A DNA stretch of 64,000 nt from Acinetobacter proteolyticus (GCF_000367945.1 NZ_KB849179.1:2439149-2503148); one strand, 5' to 3'. Positions 38,514-47,854 are shown, numbered from the stretch's first letter. Notes: generated from the letters alone by a model not told the origin. Numbers and translations: made by a program.

Positions 38514-39425
38514 ATGATTGTCCGTGACCAGCCGAGTATTTTTAAAGTTTTATTCTCATGGCGAGGGACAATTTTACCCAAAATTTTGCCCTCTCTCGGT
38601 TTCGTGATGCTGATCTCTGCCATCATTGGTGGGGTCGAGTATGTCAATCTATATCGTTTCCCGGAAATTCCATTAGTCGGCTTCACGTTGATTGGTGTGG
38701 TGCTGTCCATTTTCTTGGGATTTAAGAATACCGCTTGTTATGACCGCTGGTGGGAAGCACGTAAACTCTGGGGCGTGTTGATTGCCACGGCGCGCCATTT
38801 TGACCGTGATTGCCGCGTGCTGACTCAGGCACGTCGTGAACGTATCATTCAAAACGTGATTGTGTTTGCCAATGTGCTACGTGATCGTCTGCGTCATCAA
38901 ACCGCCAATCCAACCGAGTTGACTGAAACCAGTGGTCTGAGCCAACAAGCACTGACCCAACTTTATCAACAACATAATGCGCCACAGTACACCTTGAGTC
39001 TAATTCAATGGGAACTGTTACAGGCCATGAAAGAAGGTGAAATCTCGGATATTATTTATACCCAGATGAACCGCCATGTGGCCGCATTAAGTGAAATGCA
39101 AACGGGTTGTGATCGGATTGCCAACACCCCAATTCCATTCGCCTATTCGGTTTTACTGAACCGTACCGTGTATTTCTTCTGCTTTATGCTGCCATTCAGT
39201 CTTGGCTCGTTATTGGGCTTGGTGACACCGCTATTGGTCGGTATTTTGGCCTATACCTTTTTAGGTCTGGATGCTTTAAGTACTGAAATAGAAGAGCCTT
39301 TCGGTACACAAAGCAATGACTTACCGCTGGATGCGATGGTCCGTTCGATTGAAATTGAATTACTTGGAACTTTAGGTCGACCAACCCCACCGCCGATTCA
39401 GGCGCATGACCATAACTTACTCTAA
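38514..39425 (+). CDS. Bestrophin-type anion channel homologue
   Basis: The protein has 303 residues. It belongs to the bestrophin/UPF0187 family: RDQPSIFKVLFSWRGTILP, then FKNTACYDRWWEARKLWG, then a late GLDALSTEIEEPFGTQSNDLPLD. Four membrane segments are predicted. In bacteria these are pentameric anion or cation channels of unclear biological role. It starts 44 bases after radC; a terminator follows at 39430. Confidence 0.92.
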   Translation: MIVRDQPSIFKVLFSWRGTILPKILPSLGFVMLISAIIGGVEYVNLYRFPEIPLVGFTLIGVVLSIFLGFKNTACYDRWWEARKLWGVLIATARHFDRDCRVLTQARRERIIQNVIVFANVLRDRLRHQTANPTELTETSGLSQQALTQLYQQHNAPQYTLSLIQWELLQAMKEGEISDIIYTQMNRHVAALSEMQTGCDRIANTPIPFAYSVLLNRTVYFFCFMLPFSLGSLLGLVTPLLVGILAYTFLGLDALSTEIEEPFGTQSNDLPLDAMVRSIEIELLGTLGRPTPPPIQAHDHNLL

Positions 39426-39429
39426 TTGC

Positions 39430-39451
39430 AATGCCCTCCAATGAGGGCATT
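39430..39451. terminator. Terminator after the bestrophin gene
   Basis: AATGCCCTC-N4-GAGGGCATT, then TTTT. It lies between convergent genes. Confidence 0.88.
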
Positions 39452-39471
39452 TTTATGCGACTTAACATCAG

Positions 39472-40518
39472 TTAAATAAATTGGGACGGGACGATGGATT
39501 TAAAACGCTCAGTAAACTGTCCATTCCAATAGGGATAATAAGGATAGGGCGGATAGACCGCACTGACCTGATTTAAACGTTCAATCTGTTCAATCGACAA
39601 CTGAATATCTTTGGCAACAAGGTTATCTTGCAGTTGAGTTTGATTACGTGCGCCAATCAATACACTGGACACCGTTGGGCGCTGTAATAACCAGTTTAAG
39701 GCAATTTGCGGAATCGTATCGCCAGTTTCAACTGCAATCTGTTTGAGCACATCAATCACAGCATAGAGATGCGCTTCATTCACTGGTGGCGCAAATTGCG
39801 CGGTATCATGTAAGCGGCTTTGTGCTGGAATCGGATTCTCTCGATCAAATTTACCTGTCAATCTGCCCCAACCCAAAGGACTCCACACTACTGCGCCAAT
39901 GTGCTGGTCATCATTTAAGGGCATCAGTTCCCATTCATAATCGCGGCCGATCAATGAATAATAAACCTGATTGACCACAAACTTTTCATAGCCATATTGT
40001 TCAGCAATCGCTTGGGCTTTCATCAATTGCCAGCCTGCAAAATTAGACGCGCCGATGTAACGTACTTTGCCACTACGCACTAACTCATCTAAAGTTTTCA
40101 TTAACTGAGGCAATGCAGTAAAACTATCAAACTGATGTAACTGCAACACATCGATATAATCCGTTCCCAAGCGAGTTAAGGACTGTTCAACTGCGGACAA
40201 TAAATAATGTCGGCTAAATCCTGCATCATTTAGATGCTCTGAACTACGAATTCCGACTTTAGTGGAAATAATATTGTGTTGACGTTCAGATGCCAAAGCC
40301 TTGCCCAACATCCGTTCAGACTCCCCATCAGAATACACATCGGCCGTATCAAAGTAATTAATACCGGCATCCAGACAAGCCCCGATCATTTGATTGGCTT
40401 CTGTTTGACTGGCTTGTCCCCAAGCAGAGAAGATTTGCCCCTGCCCACCTAAGGTTCCTGCGCCAAATCCCAGTTCTGAAACGTTTAAACCTGAGTTTCC
40501 TAAGAAATGATATTTCAT
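39472..40518 (-). CDS. Aldo/keto reductase
   Basis: The protein has 348 residues. Catalytic residues are visible: Asp and Tyr in FDTADVYSDGESERMLG, Lys in ISTKVGI, and His in VLQLHQFD. The C-terminal NADPH-binding SVLIGARNQTQLQDN is intact. It probably reduces aldehydes or ketones of unknown identity. ATG 40518 fits alignment with the family start (KYHFLGNSGLNVSELGFG). The LysR gene beside it, on the other strand, is a likely regulator. Confidence 0.93.
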   Translation of the reverse strand: MKYHFLGNSGLNVSELGFGAGTLGGQGQIFSAWGQASQTEANQMIGACLDAGINYFDTADVYSDGESERMLGKALASERQHNIISTKVGIRSSEHLNDAGFSRHYLLSAVEQSLTRLGTDYIDVLQLHQFDSFTALPQLMKTLDELVRSGKVRYIGASNFAGWQLMKAQAIAEQYGYEKFVVNQVYYSLIGRDYEWELMPLNDDQHIGAVVWSPLGWGRLTGKFDRENPIPAQSRLHDTAQFAPPVNEAHLYAVIDVLKQIAVETGDTIPQIALNWLLQRPTVSSVLIGARNQTQLQDNLVAKDIQLSIEQIERLNQVSAVYPPYPYYPYWNGQFTERFKSIVPSQFI

Positions 40519-40621
40519 GATCTGTCTCTTCAACCTGTGATTGCTTAAGTACAAAAATAGCGCTAGGGATTTATTCGAAAAACCACGATAATCAAGAAAT
40601 ACTTTTCTGATTTTATTGATA

Positions 40622-41518
40622 ATGAATACAGAAGATTTTCAGTTTTTTATTCGTGTTGCAGACTTGGGCTCGATCAGCAAAGCCGCACAGGATGCCAATA
40701 TCTCGGTGTCAGTGGCCAGTCAGAAATTACAACGTCTAGAACAAAGCCTACAACTGCGTTTATTTCATCGCACCACACGAAAATTGACTTTAACAGAGGA
40801 AGGCAAAACCGTACTTGAGCATGGACGTGGCTGGATCAACGATTTTGTTCATTTACAGCAAGCTCTCACCTCCCAAAATCAAGCCTTAACGGGGACTTTG
40901 CGGATTAGCACTTCAGCCACGTTTGGTACTCAGGTGTTAATGCCCGTGATTGCCACATTTTCCCACTTACATCCTGAGCTGAAGATTTACTTAGATTTAA
41001 ATGATCAAAACATCGACCTGATTCAGCAAGGCATGGACTTGGCCATTCGCATTGGTCAGTTAAGAAGTTCCAGCTTGATCGCCAAACGCTTGAGTACCAA
41101 TCAACGCTTACTCTGTGCTTCACCCAGCTATCTGGAAAAATATGGTCAGCCCCATAGCTTGGCAGAACTCAAATTGCATCGCTGTATCTTGCAACAGCAT
41201 GGTCAGGGTCTGACCAATCACTGGCATTTAGTCAATGCAGAAGGTCAAGTTGAACAGATTCATGTCGAGGGATATTTTGCGACCAATTCAGGAGAAGGCG
41301 TTCGGCAAGCGGCCTTAGCCGGCCTGGGTATTTCCAATCATTCGATCTGGCATGTTGCGGATGATCTTGCCGCAGGCAAACTGGTGCAGATTTTGCCCGA
41401 CTATCCTGTTGAAGCAACGGCAATTTATGCCGTGTTTCCACATCGGCAACTGATCGCGCCAAAAGTGCAGCATTTTTTAGATTATTTAACCGATTACTTT
41501 CAACAGCATAATTACTAA
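40622..41518 (+). CDS. LysR-family transcriptional regulator
   Basis: The protein has 298 residues. The N-terminal winged HTH is clear (FIRVADLGSISKAAQDANIS, then QKLQRLEQSLQLRLFHRTTR). The effector domain follows, with TSATFGTQVLMPVIATF. It resembles the DsdC/AaeR-type 'LysR of reductase neighbours'. Divergent from the aldo/keto reductase with a 103-base gap, so that gene is the expected target. ATG at 40622 is used; an upstream TTG at 40616 is possible. Confidence 0.94.
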   Translation: MNTEDFQFFIRVADLGSISKAAQDANISVSVASQKLQRLEQSLQLRLFHRTTRKLTLTEEGKTVLEHGRGWINDFVHLQQALTSQNQALTGTLRISTSATFGTQVLMPVIATFSHLHPELKIYLDLNDQNIDLIQQGMDLAIRIGQLRSSSLIAKRLSTNQRLLCASPSYLEKYGQPHSLAELKLHRCILQQHGQGLTNHWHLVNAEGQVEQIHVEGYFATNSGEGVRQAALAGLGISNHSIWHVADDLAAGKLVQILPDYPVEATAIYAVFPHRQLIAPKVQHFLDYLTDYFQQHNY

Positions 41519-41549
41519 AATAATGATGCTCAGAGCAGATTCTAATTTT

Positions 41550-42413
41550 TCATATCACCGATGATTTAAAGCGTTCCCAAATCCCTTTTTGCCCTTCTTT
41601 TACATGTGGGGTTTGTCCCAATTTAATCCACGGCATATTCTCACCGTGGAAATCACTGCCAATTGAAACCGCCAGATCAAATTGCTGAATCATCCGATCC
41701 ACCATTTGACGTGTCGAAGCAGGTTCGATACTCGGTGGTAGTTCCACCGCATCACCACCCGACTCGGCAAAGAGCTCAATCAAATAACGGATATTGGTGG
41801 CAGACAGATCATAACGGGTCGGATGAGCAAGCACGGCGAAACCCTGACTGGCATGAATCACATCAATGGTTTCTTTTAAGCCCATACCTTCAAATTTCAC
41901 AAAAGCCTTTTTACCTTCTTTCAGAAATCGATCAAAGGCCTGCTGTGGACGACTGACAATATTCTTGTCGACTAAGGCTTTGGCAATATGGGTTCGAGTC
42001 ACCCGATCTGCTTCCCCATCGACTTGGGCAATCACATCAGGATAAATATCAAAATCGATACATTTTTCTAAGAGCTGACAAATCACTTTTGCCCGTTCAG
42101 CACGGACTTTTTTTTGCTGTTCCAGCATGGCTTTGATCGGCGCGTCATCTTGCATATTCAAGGCAACGATATGTACACCATAACTCTTCTTGGTATTTGG
42201 TCGAGACCATTGACTAGAAATTTCCACCCCAGAAATAATTTGAATATCATGTGCTTGTGCATAATCTTGAGCGCGCAGCAAGCCATCCATAGTGTCATGG
42301 TCTGTGATGGCAAGAGTATGAATTTTTAAGTCGACAGCCGTCTGTACCAGTTGCTCTGGGAAGAAGGTACCATCGGAAATGAGTGTATGTGTGTGTAAAT
42401 CGACACCGAACAT
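41550..42413 (-). CDS. rnm: PHP-domain phosphoesterase (RNase AM/YciV type)
   Basis: The protein has 287 residues. The trinuclear metal motifs HTHTLISDGTFFP, ITDHDTMDGL, HPTRYD and GSDFHGE mark a PHP phosphoesterase. Family members include E. coli YciV, a 5'-3' exonuclease acting on short RNA and DNA ends. Length is close to YciV. It lies opposite and next to yciB and yciI, as related genes do in enterobacteria. Confidence 0.93.
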   Translation of the reverse strand: MFGVDLHTHTLISDGTFFPEQLVQTAVDLKIHTLAITDHDTMDGLLRAQDYAQAHDIQIISGVEISSQWSRPNTKKSYGVHIVALNMQDDAPIKAMLEQQKKVRAERAKVICQLLEKCIDFDIYPDVIAQVDGEADRVTRTHIAKALVDKNIVSRPQQAFDRFLKEGKKAFVKFEGMGLKETIDVIHASQGFAVLAHPTRYDLSATNIRYLIELFAESGGDAVELPPSIEPASTRQMVDRMIQQFDLAVSIGSDFHGENMPWIKLGQTPHVKEGQKGIWERFKSSVI

Positions 42414-42458
42414 GGTTTGTATTATGCTATCTGACCTATTTCATCATCGTACTGTAAC

Positions 42459-43070
42459 ATGAAAGCGTTGCTCGACTATCTACCGATTATTATCTTCTTT
42501 TATTTTTATAAAACCACCGATCCTAAAGATAGTCATCATCCGCTGCTACAGTTAGTGGGTAGTTCTGGAAATCTCGATCAAAATCATATTCTTGTTGCAA
42601 CTTGTGCATTACTGATCTCGACGCTTGTCGTTTATGGTTGTCTGTTCTTTTTCCAAAAATTTAAATTGGAAAAAATGCAGTGGTTTATTGTCGTCATGTC
42701 GGTGGTTTTTGGTGGAATCACCCTGATTTTCAGCGATGTGACCTACATCAAAATGAAAGCCATCATTATCAATATCGGCATTGGATTAGGCTTCCTGGTG
42801 ACGCCATTATTTAATAAAGAACGCATGCCAATTATCCAAAAACTTTTAGGCTCGTTGCTCGAACTCAGCCCAAGAGGCTGGATCAAATTGAACTGGGCGT
42901 GGTGCGGACAATTCTTTTTGCTTGCGGCTTTGCATTTCTTCTTTGGTTTTGTCTATATGCAAGGAAAATATTGGGGCGAATTCACCGCTTTCGGCGATAT
43001 TATCGTTTCTATCAGTTACCTAGCTGCTATACTGTTTTTCTTAAGAAAGCATTTTAAAACCACTGAATAG
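42459..43070 (+). CDS. yciB: Inner membrane-spanning protein YciB (IspA/septation family)
   Basis: The protein has 203 residues and five or six membrane segments, starting MKALLDYLPIIIFFYFYK, with KLNWAWCGQFFLLAALHFFFGFVYM typical of the family. It helps maintain the cell envelope and division machinery. It is followed by yciI after 24 bases, a conserved pair. Confidence 0.95.
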   Translation: MKALLDYLPIIIFFYFYKTTDPKDSHHPLLQLVGSSGNLDQNHILVATCALLISTLVVYGCLFFFQKFKLEKMQWFIVVMSVVFGGITLIFSDVTYIKMKAIIINIGIGLGFLVTPLFNKERMPIIQKLLGSLLELSPRGWIKLNWAWCGQFFLLAALHFFFGFVYMQGKYWGEFTAFGDIIVSISYLAAILFFLRKHFKTTE

Positions 43071-43094
43071 ATTTTAAATCATCGAGCTACTGCC

Positions 43095-43397
43095 ATGCCA
43101 TATTTTGTGCTGACTTGTACTGATCGCGAAGGTACTTTGGAAAAACGTTTAGCCACCCGCCCACAACATATTGAACGTCTGCAAAAGTTAGATGATGAAG
43201 GACGTTTAATTGCGGCAGGTGCACATCCGAAAGATCCAAATGATCCACAAGCTGGTTTTTGGGGCAGTACCATGATTGTCGAATTTGACAGCCGTGAAGC
43301 ATTGGATCTGTGGATTGAAGAAGAGCCATTTTTAAAGGAAGGGATTTACAGCAATATTGATGTAAAACCATTCAACAAAGCTTTTCCAAAAGGGTAA
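43095..43397 (+). CDS. yciI: YciI-family protein
   Basis: The protein has 100 residues. It has a ferredoxin-like fold and the YciI pattern: FVLTCTDREGTLEKRLATRPQH, then WIEEEPFLKEGIYSNIDVKPF. The conserved His and Asp residues suggest a small enzyme, but no activity is established. It lies between yciB and the YgiM-like gene. Confidence 0.94.
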   Translation: MPYFVLTCTDREGTLEKRLATRPQHIERLQKLDDEGRLIAAGAHPKDPNDPQAGFWGSTMIVEFDSREALDLWIEEEPFLKEGIYSNIDVKPFNKAFPKG

Positions 43398-43400
43398 GTC

Positions 43401-43859
43401 ATGCAATTTGTCGTCAAAAGCGTATTGGCTTTATGCTTACTCAGCTCTACTGCTTGGGCGGTTGAGCCTGCAACACCTGCTGCCCCAGTCGCAGCAAGTC
43501 CAACCCCAGCAGCCAATGCACCTGCCGCTGCACCCACCAATACAACTGCGACAGCGGCCAAACCACTGACCGCCGAGCAAATTGCCAAAGCCAAGCAACA
43601 ACAAGATGCAAAAGTCAAAGCCATGATTCAAGATCAGGCCAGCCGCTTGAAGCAACTTGAGCACGCCAATCTGGAAGCACTCTCTCAAAATCAAGAATTA
43701 CAGTTAAAAAATGACAACCTCACCGTACAGGTTCAGGTATTACAAAGTGAACGCAGCGCACAAATGTTTTTATACGGCGCAATGACCATTGCTGTGGGTG
43801 TGATTCTGGGCTTCTTGATTGCCAGTTATATTCATACTAAACGTCGCCGTCAGTGGTAA
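43401..43859 (+). CDS. YgiM-like envelope protein without an SH3 domain
   Basis: The protein has 152 residues: a signal peptide (to about 20), an Ala/Pro/Thr linker (about 22-52), a coiled coil (about 57-120, QDQASRLKQLEHANLEALSQ), then a membrane helix and a basic tail ending RRRQW. This is the C-terminal layout of YgiM/TIGR04211 proteins, but the SH3 domain those carry after the signal peptide is absent. It is probably anchored in the inner membrane with the coiled coil in the periplasm. Starts 4 bases after yciI. Confidence 0.82.
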   Translation: MQFVVKSVLALCLLSSTAWAVEPATPAAPVAASPTPAANAPAAAPTNTTATAAKPLTAEQIAKAKQQQDAKVKAMIQDQASRLKQLEHANLEALSQNQELQLKNDNLTVQVQVLQSERSAQMFLYGAMTIAVGVILGFLIASYIHTKRRRQW

Positions 43860-43876
43860 AAACCACTTCTTTATTT

Positions 43877-45784
43877 ATGTCTCATTCCGCAAAAATACAA
43901 ACAGCCGAATTAGATTGGGAACTGATCGATGCTATCGAAGTTCCCATTTCTAAACAGTTCGGTGATGTCTACTTTTCTAAAGATAACGGCCTGCTTGAAA
44001 CACGGCATGTGTTTTTAAATGGCAATGACCTCACTGAACGTCTGTCAGAACTGGAAGATTTTCAATACTTCTGTGTGGGCGAAACAGGTTTTGGTACGGG
44101 CTTAAACATTCTGACCCTGTGGCAACTTTGGCAGCAGGTTCGTCCAGATAATCACAGCCATTTACATGTGATCAGCGTCGAAAAATTTCCACTGAGCAAA
44201 GCCGATCTGATCCGCGCACTGAATGTCTGGCCTGAACTTAAGCCACTTGCAGAACAGCTGATTCAGCAATATCCATTGCCCATTGCAGGCTGCCATCGCT
44301 TAAGTTTTCCAGAACAACGTTTTAGTATTGATTTATGGTTGGGAGATGCACAGGATATTTTCCCTAGTATCCCGAAAACCCAAGCCGTGAATGCATGGTT
44401 TCTTGATGGTTTTGCGCCTTCATGTAATCCTGACATGTGGCAGGAAAATGTACTCAATCACATCGTGCGTTTATCAGACTACGGAACGACATTTGCGTCC
44501 TTTAGTGTGGCTGGTGTACTGAAACGTGGACTCAAGCAACATGGTGTGCACATTAGCCGCCCACGTGGCTTCGGGCATAAACGTGAAATGTTGAAAGCCA
44601 TTTGGTCTGATCCGTCACAAACGCTAACCGACCCTGCTGATGCAGCAGAAATTAAGGTTCAATCTGAACGAGCACCAATAGCATCTAGTTCAAGACCTCG
44701 TCAAATTGCCATCATTGGCGCTGGAATCGCAGGTTTAAGCTGCGCATGGGCCTTTGCTCAACGTGGCCATCAAGTCACGATCTACGAACAAGATGAGCCA
44801 CTCTCAGGTGCATCGGGCAATCCCCTTGCTCTACTCAACCCCAAGCTGTGTCCAATTGAGCAAGCCCATGAACATCTGATGACCTTAAGCTGGCAACATG
44901 CCTTGAATTTCTATTCACGTTTCAAAGCATTTAGATCCATTCAAGTCCAGCAAATGGCTTTAAAAAATGCAGATGAATTGCTTGGCTTAGCGGAACAATA
45001 TCCTGAAGCGGTGTTATCGGTACACGATCAGCAGAATGCTACACCTGAAACAGATTATCCAAGCTTGACGCTTCATCAGGCAGGTGCAGTTTCTCCACAG
45101 CAACTGCGTGATGAAATATTGCAGCATCCGAATATTCAATGCATAAAAGCAAAAATTTCTCGCTTAAAAAGCACAGACAAGCAAACTGAGCTTTGGCAAG
45201 AACAGCAACTCATCGCAACAGCCGATGATGTGATTGTTTGCTGTGCCAAGCAAAGTGCTGAGCTCTTTGAAAACTATCCCCCATTAAAACCAATTCGTGG
45301 ACAGGTCAGTTGGGTTGAAAATCGCGAGCAAGCTTTAGCTCTAGATCAAGCCTATAGTTATGGCGGTTATTGTATGCAACTGGATGCTGCACAACTGATC
45401 TTAGGTGCATCTTTTTATCCCAATCGAGACGATGTTGACGTCTTGGCTGAAGACCATGTGCATAACTATGAACTTATCCACAGCGTGTTCCCAGAATATG
45501 CGCAGCAACTCCCTACGGTAGAACATTGGCAAGGTCGTGCGTCTGTGCGTGCACAAAGTCTAGATTATTTCCCTTTGGTCGGAAAAATACAAAATGATAG
45601 ACAGATATTTACCTTTGCAGGCCTAGGTTCAAAGGGATTCTTGTTTGCGCCGTTGTGTAGCGAAGTATTGGCAGCCCTTGTTTTAGGTGAGCTTTGTCCA
45701 GTGCCTCAAAACCTGTTGGATAAGTTGAATCCTCAACGCTTTCAGAAGAAAGTAAAAGCCAAGAAGCCTTATTATTCTGGTTAA
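43877..45784 (+). CDS. mnmC: Bifunctional tRNA mnm5s2U methyltransferase/FAD oxidase
   Basis: The protein has 635 residues. The N-terminal half is the SAM-dependent methyltransferase (GETGFGTGLNIL, FLDGFAPSCNPDMW). The C-terminal half is the FAD oxidoreductase, with the nucleotide motif IGAGIAGLSCAWAFAQRG. It finishes 5-methylaminomethyl-2-thiouridine at the wobble position of certain tRNAs. ATG at 43877 gives an N terminus aligning with E. coli MnmC; an upstream GTG at 43853 overlaps the previous gene and is not preferred. Confidence 0.96.
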   Translation: MSHSAKIQTAELDWELIDAIEVPISKQFGDVYFSKDNGLLETRHVFLNGNDLTERLSELEDFQYFCVGETGFGTGLNILTLWQLWQQVRPDNHSHLHVISVEKFPLSKADLIRALNVWPELKPLAEQLIQQYPLPIAGCHRLSFPEQRFSIDLWLGDAQDIFPSIPKTQAVNAWFLDGFAPSCNPDMWQENVLNHIVRLSDYGTTFASFSVAGVLKRGLKQHGVHISRPRGFGHKREMLKAIWSDPSQTLTDPADAAEIKVQSERAPIASSSRPRQIAIIGAGIAGLSCAWAFAQRGHQVTIYEQDEPLSGASGNPLALLNPKLCPIEQAHEHLMTLSWQHALNFYSRFKAFRSIQVQQMALKNADELLGLAEQYPEAVLSVHDQQNATPETDYPSLTLHQAGAVSPQQLRDEILQHPNIQCIKAKISRLKSTDKQTELWQEQQLIATADDVIVCCAKQSAELFENYPPLKPIRGQVSWVENREQALALDQAYSYGGYCMQLDAAQLILGASFYPNRDDVDVLAEDHVHNYELIHSVFPEYAQQLPTVEHWQGRASVRAQSLDYFPLVGKIQNDRQIFTFAGLGSKGFLFAPLCSEVLAALVLGELCPVPQNLLDKLNPQRFQKKVKAKKPYYSG

Positions 45785-45824
45785 ATATTTTTAATTTTAA
45801 AATAACTGAAATCTAGAATGTTGA

Positions 45825-45856
45825 ATTGGCCAAAATACAGCTGTATTTTGGCCAAT
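45825..45856. terminator. Perfect 32-base palindrome between convergent genes
   Basis: The arm ATTGGCCAAAATACAG is followed immediately by its exact complement, with no loop. It sits between mnmC and the rhodanese gene, which converge. A TCTTTT run follows on the plus side. It may serve as a bidirectional terminator, or be a binding site or recombination remnant. Confidence 0.6.
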
Positions 45857-45868
45857 CTTTTGAGTGAT

Positions 45869-46183
45869 TTAAGCACCTTGTTCTAAAGGCAAGCCCGCAT
45901 CACGCGCTGCGCGTGTGCCACCCATCAATACAACATATTCACGAGAACCATCAATACCGTCTAAAAGCTCTGCTGCACGCGGTGCTTTGCTGCCGCCACC
46001 ACATAGAATATAAATCGGTTGATCCGCTGTAACTTGAGTCAGACTGTCCGCAGTGATCTCAGCAATTGGACGATTCACCGCCCCCTTAACATGAGCCTCT
46101 GCATACGCTTTGGTATCACGGACATCCCAGATGACTGCGCCTTCTGGGAACTCAAATGTTGTAATTTCTTGTTTACGGATCAT
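45869..46183 (-). CDS. Rhodanese-like domain protein
   Basis: The protein has 104 residues and a single rhodanese domain. The active Cys is in IYILCGGGSKAPRAAELL, and the family's CxxGxR loop is varied to CGGGSK. It may be a sulfur carrier. ATG 46183 follows AAAGGAG. It converges with mnmC and is divergent from yajQ. Confidence 0.88.
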   Translation of the reverse strand: MIRKQEITTFEFPEGAVIWDVRDTKAYAEAHVKGAVNRPIAEITADSLTQVTADQPIYILCGGGSKAPRAAELLDGIDGSREYVVLMGGTRAARDAGLPLEQGA

Positions 46184-46273
46184 TGTGCACTCCTTTGATG
46201 TAAACAACACTTGGCAAATGAAGAAAACCCCCTTAGCATCTCAAATATTCTTTCCCTTTGTAAAGGTCTAACC

Positions 46274-46762
46274 ATGCCTTCTTTTGATATTGTTTCTGAA
46301 TTAGAGTTATTTGAAGTCAATCATGCTGTGCAAAACACAGAAAAAGAGATTGCGACTCGTTTTGACTTCCGTGGACAAGACGTTTCAATTGAGTTAAATG
46401 AAAAAAATAAAGAAATCAAAATTTCAACTGAAAGCGATTTCCAATGTGAACAAGTCTATACCATGCTTGAAAACCATTTTTATAAACGCAAAATTGATGT
46501 ACAGGCTTTAGATCCACAAAAAGCCACCGCTTCGGGTAAAAATGTGGTGCAAGTGATCAAGTTAAAAGATGGACTTGACTCAGATACCGCAAAAAAAATT
46601 AATAAAGCCATTAAAGAAAGCGGCATCAAAGCGCAATCTTCTATCCAAGGAGACAAAATCCGTGTTACGGATAAAAAGCGCGATACTTTGCAACAAGTGA
46701 TGAACTTTTTACGTGAACAACAATTTGGTCTGCCACTGCAATTTAATAATTTCAAAGATTAA
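46274..46762 (+). CDS. yajQ: YajQ-family nucleotide-binding protein
   Basis: The protein has 162 residues with two ferredoxin-like halves and the typical start MPSFDIVSELELFEVNHAV. Members bind nucleotides, in some bacteria cyclic-di-GMP, and affect phage or virulence control. The chosen ATG 46274 matches the family; upstream sequence in frame is not typical. It is followed by the DUF4442 gene after 14 bases. Confidence 0.94.
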   Translation: MPSFDIVSELELFEVNHAVQNTEKEIATRFDFRGQDVSIELNEKNKEIKISTESDFQCEQVYTMLENHFYKRKIDVQALDPQKATASGKNVVQVIKLKDGLDSDTAKKINKAIKESGIKAQSSIQGDKIRVTDKKRDTLQQVMNFLREQQFGLPLQFNNFKD

Positions 46763-46776
46763 GCAATAGGTTCACT

Positions 46777-47271
46777 ATGGCAAAAGATAACCGTCTTTAT
46801 AAGCTGGTTAAAACCACATCTAAATTTCCGAAAGGCATTCGTAGCACGCTCTGGAGCAAGGCATTTGGTCGTGTAGTTCCAATGGTCGGAACAGCGAATA
46901 TTCGTTATTTAGAAGTCGATAAAGACCACGTGACTGTTCGTATTGAAAACCAGCGTAATATGCAAAATCATATTAAAGGTGTACATGCTGCAGCCATGGC
47001 ACTACTGGGTGAAACTGCGACTGGATTTTTAACGGGTTTACATGTACCAGATGATCGGATTTTGTTGATCAAATCATTGCATGTTGATTACTTAAAAGTT
47101 GCGCAAGGCGGTTTAACAGCAACGGCAACATTATCAGCTGATCAACAAAAGTTTATCGCAGATAATGAAAAAGGCGAGTTATTGGTCCCTATTACCGTGA
47201 TTGATGATTCTGGCAATGAACCAATCCAATGCCAAATGCTTTGGGCTTGGTTACCAAAACGTAAAAAATAA
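46777..47271 (+). CDS. Hotdog-fold protein, DUF4442 (thioesterase-like)
   Basis: The protein has 164 residues. The hotdog core is seen in NMQNHIKGVHAAAMALLGET, where the His-Gly-x-Ala pattern resembles acyl-CoA thioesterases. Substrate unknown. Adjacent to and co-oriented with yajQ. Confidence 0.85.
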   Translation: MAKDNRLYKLVKTTSKFPKGIRSTLWSKAFGRVVPMVGTANIRYLEVDKDHVTVRIENQRNMQNHIKGVHAAAMALLGETATGFLTGLHVPDDRILLIKSLHVDYLKVAQGGLTATATLSADQQKFIADNEKGELLVPITVIDDSGNEPIQCQMLWAWLPKRKK

Positions 47272-47303
47272 TAACCGATCTAGACTATTCTAGTGACAGT
47301 ATT

Positions 47304-47343
47304 AGCATCAGGATGCAAAGATCACTCTTTGTGTTCTGATGCT
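47304..47343 (+). promoter_or_regulatory. Hairpin upstream of the SnoaL-like gene
   Basis: AGCATCAG pairs with CTGATGCT (47304 and 47336-47343), with inner CAAAG/CTTTG arms. It ends just before the start of the next gene at 47348 and contains the alternative start at 47339. Role unknown. Confidence 0.4.
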
Positions 47344-47347
47344 AAAA

Positions 47348-47842
47348 ATGAAAAAAATACTCCTCCTTTCTCATTTTCTGATAGCGCTCAATCTAGCAAG
47401 TTATTCTGCTCAAGCACTCGCCGCTGATTCATCCGTTTCAACTCCTTCAAAACAGATCCCTTCTTTAGCTGAACAAAACAAGAAAATTGTCACTGATTTT
47501 TATGAAGGTGTTTTCTTGAAACACCAAGTGAAACAATATGCCGATCGTTATATTGGGGATCAATATATTCAACATAATCCGAATGTACCTGACGGTAAGG
47601 CACCATTTGTAAACTTCTTTAGCCAAAAATTTAGCAATAACCCTCAGGCAAAGAATGTCATCAAGAAAGTAATTGCTGAAGGAGATTTAGTCGTCCTGCA
47701 TGTGCATTCTACAGAGAATGACAGCGATCGAGGTCGAGCGATTATTGATATATTCCGTGTAGAAAATGGCAAAATTGTAGAGCATTGGGATGTGATACAA
47801 AATATTCCTGAAAAGAGCCAGAATTCCAATACTATGTTCTAA
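47348..47842 (+). CDS. Exported SnoaL/NTF2-like protein
   Basis: The protein has 164 residues and a signal peptide to about residue 25 (ending AQALA). The rest is an NTF2-like fold with QYADRYIGDQYIQHNPNVPDG and a VEHWDVIQ tail, as in SnoaL-type enzymes. Substrate unknown; likely periplasmic. ATG 47348 is preferred over 47339, which lies in a hairpin. Confidence 0.85.
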   Translation: MKKILLLSHFLIALNLASYSAQALAADSSVSTPSKQIPSLAEQNKKIVTDFYEGVFLKHQVKQYADRYIGDQYIQHNPNVPDGKAPFVNFFSQKFSNNPQAKNVIKKVIAEGDLVVLHVHSTENDSDRGRAIIDIFRVENGKIVEHWDVIQNIPEKSQNSNTMF

Positions 47843-47854
47843 GCAGCACACAAA

